Origin: JBHIBA01 sp046758845
GTDB taxonomy: Bacteria; UBA8248; JACPRG01; G963555815
DNA length: 12,445 nucleotides
Direction: 5' to 3'
NCBI GenBank assembly: GCA_046758845.1
Contig: JBHIBA010000123.1
Coordinates: forward strand, 1 to 12,445
Shown here: piece by piece, positions 7,031 through 12,445 of the stretch
How the letters are laid out: each line of letters begins with the position of its first letter
Position numbering within the stretch: the stretch's first letter is position 1
Notes under the pieces: generated by a model
The model's input: only the letters and a program-made list of their open reading frames with translations
Told to the model about the DNA's origin: nothing
Databases searched by the model: none
Position numbers and translations under genes: made by a program

Positions 7031-8233
7031 TTAAGCCGTGTTGGGCTCTTCGGTGTAGAAGGTCTTCCACGTCTCTCCTGAGTGAAACCCCTCGGGGATC
7101 TCCTCCCGAGGAGAGTCCATCTGAAACGAAACCTGACCCGCGTGACTCCTCCAAGCGTGGCAGGGCTTGCCAAGGGCGATGGTGATCCGGGATCTCTGTG
7201 GCTGGTCCCGAGGCACTTCCATGACTGCGGCCGAAAGGCTGCTCTCCTCCTCGAAGCGGCGTGCGTGGCGGCAAATGGAGTGGGCCCCGGGTCCATTGGC
7301 GTGGTCGGCGGAAAAGTCGATCATCTTCTGTCGGTCGATCGCACCGAAATTGCCATCCAGAAGTTCCCGGGCCCTCTGGTAGCGGGCGTACCCCGCCTCG
7401 TCGGCGTTCCCGTTGAGGTCCTTGAGGAGGATGAAATGATTGGCCCGAGCGGCCACCTGTCCCTCTCTCACAACTTCCACGCCGAACCCGTTGTAAAAGC
7501 CCTCGATGATGAACCCCTGCCGCCCGTCCACGAACTCGATGCTTCCGGGCGTGCTCATGGGCGCGGAGGCGATTTTCCCCACCACCAGGCGCATGGCCGC
7601 CTCGGCGTCGTTTTGGGTCAGGCCATCGCGAAGAAGCTGGGCCCGGTCGATGGCCCGCATTCCCGTCAGATCCACCCGCTTCTCTTCAAGGTCTTTCGTC
7701 CGAGCCAGGTTGCTCCCGGCCACCACCCCTCTGTCGTTGAGGCCCATCTTCAGACCGGTGGAGCCGGCCGCCGCCACACCCACGATTCGCGGTTCCCCGT
7801 CGATCTGGACGTCGACAACCACGTTGATCTCTTTGTTCCTGTGGTACCCCGGGCCTTCCAGGGTTTTTGACCCCAGCTTGTCGCTATTCTTGAGGAAGAT
7901 GGTCTCCCCCGTCGCGCTGGCCTCACCCAGGGCCACGAGGGAGGTACAGCCCGCCGGATGGATTGCGTCCTCATAACGGTTGTAGGCCAACACATCCTCG
8001 AAGGGTATCCGGGCTCCCCGGGCCAATCCCTCCAGCTCTTCGAGGATCCCTCCCGACAGCAGCCCCGAGCCCCGGACGGCTTGACTCAACACCTCACTCC
8101 GCGAAAGACCCTGGGTCTTGCATCCCTTCCAAAAGAGGCCGAGGTTCATACGGACGGCCCCGCCGAGGAGTTCTCCCCGGGCGCGGCCAAACTCTTTTGA
8201 CTGACCTCGGAATACAAGTATCCCTGCTATCAT
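7031..8233 (-). CDS. C45-family Ntn hydrolase (acyl-CoA:6-APA acyltransferase-like)
   Basis: A 400-aa protein of the peptidase C45/isopenicillin N acyltransferase family. Members are N-terminal-nucleophile enzymes whose precursor cuts itself before a Cys, which then hydrolyses or transfers an amide. The signature is at 95-99, GCTSL, with the expected nucleophile Cys96, followed by TGETIFLKNSDKL (108-120), the segment that forms the oxyanion region. Residues 1-95 would be the released N-terminal chain, as in the family. Later EGFYNGFGVEVV and ARANHF match the common core strands. I chose ATG 8233 because AGGAG sits 7 nt upstream; an in-frame extension to 8320 adds 29 residues without family character. 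No signal peptide is seen, so the site is cytoplasmic. Being next to a cyclic amidohydrolase it may cleave the linear amide or ureido product; no beta-lactam biosynthesis gene is near. Substrate unknown. Confidence 0.8.
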   Translation of the reverse strand: MIAGILVFRGQSKEFGRARGELLGGAVRMNLGLFWKGCKTQGLSRSEVLSQAVRGSGLLSGGILEELEGLARGARIPFEDVLAYNRYEDAIHPAGCTSLVALGEASATGETIFLKNSDKLGSKTLEGPGYHRNKEINVVVDVQIDGEPRIVGVAAAGSTGLKMGLNDRGVVAGSNLARTKDLEEKRVDLTGMRAIDRAQLLRDGLTQNDAEAAMRLVVGKIASAPMSTPGSIEFVDGRQGFIIEGFYNGFGVEVVREGQVAARANHFILLKDLNGNADEAGYARYQRARELLDGNFGAIDRQKMIDFSADHANGPGAHSICRHARRFEEESSLSAAVMEVPRDQPQRSRITIALGKPCHAWRSHAGQVSFQMDSPREEIPEGFHSGETWKTFYTEEPNTA

Positions 8234-8335
8234 CTCTTCGCTCCTAGTACTCCTGGCCGGAATTACGGTGACGTATTGCGATGTCCTCCGGCTCAGGCAA
8301 CGCGTTGATCCACAGGGCACTCTTGCACAAGAGGC

Positions 8336-8443
8336 GTAGCCGCGATTTGAGCACAGCGGAAATCGCGGCGTGTGAATCCACCCCGATCTCCGCTACGGGC
8401 TGTGCCCGCGGGGTCTGCGACCCCTCGCTCAGATCGGGGCTAC
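8336..8443 (-). repeat. REPIN-like paired palindrome, copy 2
   Basis: A 108-bp unit in the opposite orientation to copy 1 (4235-4336). Read on the minus strand it starts GTAGCCCCGATCTGAGCG and ends GCTCAAATCGCGGCTAC. CCCCGATCT pairs with AGATCGGGG (9 bp), and GCCGCGATTT with AAATCGCGGC (10 bp). The first loop carries two nested hairpins (GGGGTC-GCA-GACCCC and CGGG-CACA-CCCG-like), and the second loop is only a few bases. The block order is identical to copy 1. Confidence 0.75.
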
Positions 8444-8521
8444 GACCTTAAGATTTGTATGCGAATTTATGAACAGCAACACTATTGATTCCTGCATTAC
8501 TAATGGCCTATCGACGGCAAC

Positions 8522-8543
8522 GGGCGGGTACGGAGCCCCGCCC
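8522..8543. repeat. GC-rich palindrome
   Basis: GGGCGGG (8522-8528) pairs exactly with CCCGCCC (8537-8543) across an 8-nt loop TACGGAGC. It is an extragenic palindrome of the REP kind; there is no T-run after it on either strand. Confidence 0.55.
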
Positions 8544-8632
8544 CTTGTATCTTGGATTGTGGCTCATGGTTCATTGTCTGGTGCTTTGGGTGCGAGAATG
8601 CGGGGTCTTTCCCTTTGGGGTGAGGGGAGGAC

Positions 8633-8655
8633 GGCGGACGGGAGACCGTCCCGCC
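8633..8655. repeat. Hairpin downstream of the substrate-binding protein gene
   Basis: GGCGGACGG (8633-8641) pairs with CCGTCCCGCC (8646-8655) with one bulged C and a GAGA tetraloop. It lies 29 bp past the stop codon of the minus-strand substrate-binding protein gene, where it could protect or end that transcript. The T-run expected of a textbook intrinsic terminator is missing. Confidence 0.5.
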
Positions 8656-8684
8656 CCTGGACCGAAGGTTGTCAAAAGAAGGGG

Positions 8685-9710
8685 CTATTGACTGGGCGCC
8701 TTGGGGAAGATCTTGGGCACAAATTCATTTGTATAGATCTCCTCCAGCTTCGGGAGCCGCTTGAGCTTGAAATACTTCGCAACGACATCCCGGGTTAGCT
8801 TCATCTTCTCCTTGGTCATGAAGCCGATTCCTGTCTTCTTCGTGGTAGGCGTGAGGAGATGCCGGTTCATGATGTCCAGGTGCTGCCGGGCGACCCGCGG
8901 GGCGAACGTCGGATAAGACTTCAAGAAAATCTTCACCGCCTCATCGGGATGCTCCACCGCAAAAGCCAGTCCCCGCATCGACGCCCGGACGAATCGCCGC
9001 ACCTGTTCGGGATTCCCCTTGATCCGGTCGTCCCGTGTGATGATCCCGTTCGAGTAGAGGTCCACGCCATAGTCGCTGAACAGATACTCCAACACGGGCT
9101 TCCCCGACTTCCTGGCGGCTTCGAAGTAGGTTGGCCCGATGGTCGCATAGGTTACGATCGCGTCCACCCTTTCGCCAAAAAGGCTTGGGGCCTGGGAGGG
9201 GGGCGGCATGTCTATCCACTTCACGGTGTCGGGGTTCAAGCCCGTGGCCTTGGCCAGTGCCGGGAAGGTGACCCGAGCGGCGTTTCCGACGGCCGAGCCA
9301 ATGGTCTTGCCCGACAAGTCCTTAGGGCCCCGGACCCCCGTTTTCTTCAAGACATAGATGCAGAACAGGGACTTGTGATGGCCCATGGCCACCTCCTTGA
9401 CCTGAACCCCGGTATTACCCCGGGCTATGATCAAAGAGGACGCGTCGGCGAAGCCGAATTCGGCGCCCTTCGAGGCGACCACCTTGACGGTGTCCCCCGA
9501 TCCGTGCCCCCGAATGATATTGACCGTCAGGCCCTCCTCCTTGAAGTAGCCCTTCTCCAGAGCCGCATACCACCCGGCGTGCTTGCCATAGGGGACCCAG
9601 TCCAAGGCGAAGGTGACCTTTTCCGCCGCCGCCGGCGCCGCCCCGAACCACAAAAGGGCCAAGGCAAATGCCACCGCAATACTCTCCATCCTCCATCCAG
9701 CCTTTTTCAT
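8685..9710 (-). CDS. ABC transporter substrate-binding protein, NMT1/THI5-like
   Basis: A 341-aa periplasmic binding protein of the NMT1/THI5/SsuA type, which delivers small organic molecules (pyrimidines, thiamine precursors, sulfonates, riboflavin and others) to an ABC importer. Residues 1-29 are a signal peptide (MKKAGWRMES then a hydrophobic core ending AAPAAA). The mature part opens with VTFALDWVPYGKHAGWYAAL and EKGYFKEEGLTVNI, the standard first lobe of the family, followed by GSGDTVKVVASKGAEFGFAD and later KDLSGKTIG. ATG 9710 has GGAGGG 8 nt upstream and begins the signal peptide; an in-frame extension to 9884 is basic and low in complexity and would hide it. No permease or ATPase is in the window. 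Its C-terminus (IYTNEFVPKIFPK) is nearly repeated by the partial gene at the right edge, so the locus has two paralogous binding proteins. The ligand cannot be told from sequence. Confidence 0.88.
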   Translation of the reverse strand: MKKAGWRMESIAVAFALALLWFGAAPAAAEKVTFALDWVPYGKHAGWYAALEKGYFKEEGLTVNIIRGHGSGDTVKVVASKGAEFGFADASSLIIARGNTGVQVKEVAMGHHKSLFCIYVLKKTGVRGPKDLSGKTIGSAVGNAARVTFPALAKATGLNPDTVKWIDMPPPSQAPSLFGERVDAIVTYATIGPTYFEAARKSGKPVLEYLFSDYGVDLYSNGIITRDDRIKGNPEQVRRFVRASMRGLAFAVEHPDEAVKIFLKSYPTFAPRVARQHLDIMNRHLLTPTTKKTGIGFMTKEKMKLTRDVVAKYFKLKRLPKLEEIYTNEFVPKIFPKAPSQ

Positions 9711-9935
9711 CACCGAATCCCTCCTCTTGAGAATGGGCCATCGCAACCTTGGGGGCTTCTCCCTTCGGCCGGGGCCGCGTTGAGCACCGGCGAGCTTGAC
9801 CTCTTGGCCGAAATTCTCTCGGCGCCCCTGGCCTTCCCCCTTCGAGACCTTAATCTCTTCACTCCCAGGTTTTTCCTTCATCATGGAAAAGCGCGTTCCC
9901 TATAGGCCGGCAGTCGTGCATCTGAGGTGATCCTG

Positions 9936-11738
9936 CTACCTGGCGGCGATGAAGTCGGGCTTTAAGAAGCAGAAGTCCACGTCCTGGGTCCAGATCCTCA
10001 CGTCATCTCCGTCCCGGCGGTAGAGGGTGTTCTTGCACCAGTTCTCGTTGTCCATTTCCGGAAAATCGAGGCGGTAATGGGCGCCCCGGCTCTCAGTCCG
10101 CATGAGGGCGCCCCTGAGGTGGAGCTCCGCCGTCGTCATAAGGTCTTCGTTCTCCAAGGCCAGCATCAGCTCCTTGCTGTAGGTCCGGCTCTCTTTGCTG
10201 AGACGTGGCGCGGGCAAGTCGTTCTCCCTGACCTCTCTCAATGTGTCCAAGGCCTTCTGGATCCAGTCTTCTCGCTTGACCACGCTCGCGTAGTACATGG
10301 CTTCACGGATCCTTTCCCGGGTCACATGGGGCGGAGTCCCCTCCTCCCGGCGGTAGATGGCCTCGATTTTCTCTACAAATCCCCGCACCTGCTCCTCGTC
10401 CACGGGACCCAGGCCCTCCTGGGCCGCGGCGTATCGTGCGGCCTCGCGCCCGCCCACCTTGCCGAATGCCTGACAGTCGGTCAGGGCGTTTCCGCCGAGG
10501 CGGTTGGCGCCTTGGACATTGCCCGCCACCTCTCCGGCGGCGTACAGGCCGGGGATGCCCGTCTCGCAGCGCTCGGTGATCTTGATCCCCCCAAGGTAGA
10601 AGTGGGCCATCGGCGCAACTTCCAAGACGCCCTTTTTGAGGTCGATTCCCTCCTCGATGAGGTTCACGTCGCCAAACTTAAACCCCGGGTTGTTCCGGGC
10701 GACCCAGTTCTCGATCACCTCCTCAGGGAGATGGGCCACGGAGAGGTAGACGCCTCCGTTGGGAGTGCCCCGGCCCTCGAGGATCTCCATCGCTATCGCC
10801 CGCGAGAGCGCGTCCCGTGTAGTCATCTCTAACCGTTGGGGGTCATATCTAGCCATGAAGCGCTCGCCGTCGAAGTTGTACAATCGCCCGCCCAAGTTGT
10901 AGCGAATGAGGGTGACGGGCTGCTGGGCGTACATGGTTTTCGGGGTGAGGACGTTGGTGGGATAAAACTGGCAGAGCTCCATGTCAATCAGGGTAGCCCC
11001 CGCCCGGTAGGCCCATGCGTAGCCGCTGCCCGTCGCGTCCCGTGCGGCGTCGCTGTTCTTGAAGATCTCCATCCCTCCGCCGCTGGCGATGATGACCGCT
11101 TTGGCCCGGAAAAGGAGGGGCTGGGTCCCTACGAGTTTAACGCCCAGGGCGCCAACGCACTTTCCGTCGGAAATCAGTACGTCGGTGATGAAGACATCAT
11201 TCATCACCTTTATGTTGGGCCGCTTGAAGATCTCCCGCTTCATGACCTGAACCATCTTGCGCCCCGTGGTTCCCCCGGGGAAGGTGTAACAGCCCCGGGG
11301 ATGCGATTGGGCGGGGTAGTGAAAACAATGGAAGCGGCTGGGGTCGTTGGGTTCGCGGGCGAACTTGCAGCCCCAGGCCTCCAGCTCGTAAATCGTCTGG
11401 GGCCCCAGGTCGCACATGACCTTGGTCAGCCGCTGGTCGCTAAGGTAGTGGCCGCCGATGATGGTGTCGCGGGCGTGGATATCGGGAGAGTCGTCGGGAT
11501 GGACGGCGGCGTTGAAGGTGGCCACCGCGGTGACGGTGACCGCGCTGCGGGCGATGACCTGCTTGCTGATGGCAACGATCCGGCAATCGGCAGAGTTGTC
11601 GGCCGCTTCCAAGGCCGCCTTGCCCCCTGTACCCTCGGTGCCGATGACCAGGACGTCCGCCTCGATGACCTTCACGTCAGTTCCGTTGACCCTCTTCGAC
11701 TCATCAAAGAGCTCCTTGGAGGCAGGCCCGGGAATCAA
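9936..11738 (-). CDS. SdhA/FrdA-like FAD-dependent oxidoreductase subunit
   Basis: A 600-aa flavoprotein of the succinate dehydrogenase/fumarate reductase/aspartate oxidase family. It has an N-terminal FAD-binding region (DVLVIGTEGTGG, 28-39), a capping domain, the catalytic Arg in TTRDALSRA (Arg308), AHFYLGGI (His379), a second FAD segment GIPGLYAAGEVAGN and QGANRLGGNALTD (Arg413), and the C-terminal helical domain with SRGAHYRLDFPEMDNENW. Departures from SDH: the second Gly of GxGxxG is Glu35; the His that carries covalent FAD in the RSHT motif is Ala66 (RSAVT), so FAD is probably non-covalent; and the substrate His of QFHPT is Tyr259. The natural substrate may therefore not be succinate. 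The start is uncertain: TTG 11738 overlaps the upstream [2Fe-2S] gene in TTGA, but GTG 11675 (579 aa) is an alternative. No membrane anchor subunit is present. It probably forms a soluble pair with the upstream protein. Confidence 0.85.
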   Translation of the reverse strand: MIPGPASKELFDESKRVNGTDVKVIEADVLVIGTEGTGGKAALEAADNSADCRIVAISKQVIARSAVTVTAVATFNAAVHPDDSPDIHARDTIIGGHYLSDQRLTKVMCDLGPQTIYELEAWGCKFAREPNDPSRFHCFHYPAQSHPRGCYTFPGGTTGRKMVQVMKREIFKRPNIKVMNDVFITDVLISDGKCVGALGVKLVGTQPLLFRAKAVIIASGGGMEIFKNSDAARDATGSGYAWAYRAGATLIDMELCQFYPTNVLTPKTMYAQQPVTLIRYNLGGRLYNFDGERFMARYDPQRLEMTTRDALSRAIAMEILEGRGTPNGGVYLSVAHLPEEVIENWVARNNPGFKFGDVNLIEEGIDLKKGVLEVAPMAHFYLGGIKITERCETGIPGLYAAGEVAGNVQGANRLGGNALTDCQAFGKVGGREAARYAAAQEGLGPVDEEQVRGFVEKIEAIYRREEGTPPHVTRERIREAMYYASVVKREDWIQKALDTLREVRENDLPAPRLSKESRTYSKELMLALENEDLMTTAELHLRGALMRTESRGAHYRLDFPEMDNENWCKNTLYRRDGDDVRIWTQDVDFCFLKPDFIAAR

Positions 11739-12103
11739 TTCCCTTCGCGGGCGTCATCCACTCCATCGCCCTCGCCTCCGCCCTCCGCGTCCCGCCTCTC
11801 CAGCTCCACTAGGTCGCGGACAACCCGATCCTTTTTGATGGGCTCGATCACCATGTTCCTGCTCATCCGGGTGCGGCACGCGACCTTGGACTTGCCATTG
11901 ACCCTAACGGTACAGATAAGGCAACAGCGGACCCAGCAGGATTCGCGCAGCGCGAGGCCTGGTTCCTGCTGTTCGCGGATGTCGGTCAAGACCTGGAGGA
12001 CGCTATTGTTGGGATCATAAGGAACCTCGAAGGTATCATAGTAGGGCCTTTCGTCCACCTTCGGCTCGTAGCGGAAAATCTTGACGGTCGCTTTCTCTGC
12101 CAT
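11735..12103 (-). CDS. Short SdhB/FrdB-like [2Fe-2S] protein
   Basis: A 122-aa protein equal to the N-terminal ferredoxin-like domain of SdhB/FrdB. The family opening is clear (KIFRYEPKVDERPYYDTFEV, 8-27). The four [2Fe-2S] ligands keep the SdhB spacing: Cys56, Cys61, Cys64 and Cys76, in ESCWVRCCLICTVRVNG and VAC. Odd points: the loop usually reads C-R-S-G-I-C-G-S-C, but here both Gly are replaced (Arg and Leu) and an extra Cys60 is present. SdhB proteins are about 240 aa with a second domain holding [4Fe-4S] and [3Fe-4S] clusters; that half is absent and replaced by a short acidic, Gly-rich tail. ATG 12103 has GAGGG 9 nt upstream. Its stop overlaps the TTG of the flavoprotein gene, so the two are translationally coupled and presumably one complex passing electrons from FAD to an unknown acceptor or the reverse. 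Confidence 0.8.
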   Translation of the reverse strand: MAEKATVKIFRYEPKVDERPYYDTFEVPYDPNNSVLQVLTDIREQQEPGLALRESCWVRCCLICTVRVNGKSKVACRTRMSRNMVIEPIKKDRVVRDLVELERRDAEGGGEGDGVDDAREGN

Positions 12104-12236
12104 GCGTTTAATCCCTCTTATGTGGCAAGGGGCACCCTTCCCCGCCTGAGCGTGAGGCAGGATTAACCGGACTTATTAGGCGATCCCGGCTATCGCCGAT
12201 GATTTCCGGACCCAGCTGGCACTTTTCTTACGGCGT

Positions 12237-12260
12237 CGGAGGATTCATCCTCCGCGCTAC
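12237..12260 (-). repeat. GTAGC-tagged half palindrome
   Basis: CGGAGGAT (12237-12244) and ATCCTCCG (12247-12254) form an 8-bp perfect inverted repeat, and on the minus strand the unit is preceded by GTAGCG (12255-12260). The same GTAGC tag begins both halves of the REPIN-like repeats, so this may be a single REP of a related type. It lies in the 271-bp gap between the right-edge binding-protein gene and the [2Fe-2S] gene. Confidence 0.45.
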
Positions 12261-12374
12261 GTTCACCTCCAGGCCTTCTTGGGCGTAAAACCCTTTTCTA
12301 TTTCCGCAAGGGAAAAGTGAGCTATCTATCAGGAAACTGCGGGCCAATTCCCAAGGATGTCCCCACGGAAAGCC

Positions 12375-12445
12375 TCAAGATAAGGGCTTATACTTGGGGA
12401 AGAGCTTGGGGAGGAACTCGTTGGTGTAAACGTCCTCCGCCTTCA
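12375..12445 (-). CDS. ABC transporter substrate-binding protein, partial (C-terminus)
   Basis: Only the last 22 codons are in the window, ending at TGA (12375-12377); the rest lies beyond the right edge. The tail AEDVYTNEFLPKLFPK is nearly the same as LEEIYTNEFVPKIFPK at the end of the NMT1-type binding protein at 8685-9710. This supports a paralogous binding protein lying upstream of the [2Fe-2S] gene in the same direction. Too short to say more about the ligand. Confidence 0.7.
   Translation of the reverse strand, partial: KAEDVYTNEFLPKLFPKYKPLS

Larger units (their letters stand above)
8234..8684. other. Palindrome-rich intergenic region
   Basis: About 450 bp without a credible gene between the substrate-binding protein and the C45 hydrolase. 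It holds three separate palindromes (8336-8443, 8522-8543, 8633-8655) and an AT-richer middle (8444-8520). Plus-strand open frames here (for example 8469-8798) start inside the repeats and run antisense into the transporter gene, so they are not called. The palindromes may separate the transport and oxidoreductase half of the cluster from the hydrolase half, as RNA stabilisers or terminators, so one operon across the whole cluster is not certain. Confidence 0.6.

Noticed and set aside
9711..9884. 58-residue N-terminal extension of the substrate-binding protein
   Set aside because: It is basic and low in complexity, and would place the clear signal peptide inside the protein; ATG 9710 has a good ribosome binding site.
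8859..9905. Plus-strand open frame of 348 codons opposite the substrate-binding protein
   Set aside because: Antisense shadow; the minus strand has a signal peptide, a good ribosome binding site and NMT1-type motifs.
10836..12020. Plus-strand open frame of 394 codons opposite the flavoprotein and [2Fe-2S] genes
   Set aside because: It spans two real genes antisense and has no motif of its own.

Overview
The window is GC-rich (clearly above 60% by eye), densely coded and looks like a chromosomal piece of an uncultured bacterium. A pyrophosphate-type phosphofructokinase, repeated NMT1/THI5-type substrate-binding proteins and GTAGC-ended palindromic repeats fit an environmental deltaproteobacterium-like, NC10-, Rokubacteria- or Tectomicrobia-like lineage. 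That placement is inference; the window has no rRNA, tRNA or other taxonomic marker.

Layout. Positions 1-350 are non-coding and carry a strong hairpin at 18-53. Two plus-strand genes follow: a PPi-type 6-phosphofructokinase (351-1490) and an agmatinase-family ureohydrolase (1722-2666), with a possible 17-codon leader ORF and hairpin between them. A minus-strand secreted protein of unknown function (2706-3539) converges on them. Positions 3718-4379 are a scar region: a tyrosine-recombinase fragment, then a roughly 215-bp MITE-like element with inverted ends, a possible target duplication and a REPIN-like repeat inside. Next is a plus-strand PEP-mutase/isocitrate-lyase superfamily gene (4464-5321).

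From 5575 to the right edge all genes are on the minus strand. In transcription order they are: an NMT1-type substrate-binding protein (only its C-terminus is inside the window), a [2Fe-2S] protein, an SdhA/FrdA-like flavoprotein overlapping it by 4 nt, a second NMT1-type substrate-binding protein, a palindrome-rich gap with a second REPIN-like repeat, a C45-type Ntn hydrolase, and a dihydroorotase/hydantoinase-type cyclic amidohydrolase.

How they may work together (inference). The right half reads like an uptake and breakdown locus for a small nitrogen-containing compound: binding proteins capture it, the flavin/[2Fe-2S] pair oxidises or reduces it, the cyclic amidohydrolase opens a cyclic amide, and the Ntn hydrolase cleaves a linear amide. 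This resembles the logic of reductive pyrimidine breakdown (reduce, open the ring, cut the ureido or amide bond) built from different protein families. No permease or ATPase is visible. The two most unusual items are this flavoprotein/[2Fe-2S] pair, which lacks the usual second Fe-S domain and several canonical SDH residues, and the paired inverted palindromes whose stems covary and whose loops are themselves palindromic.
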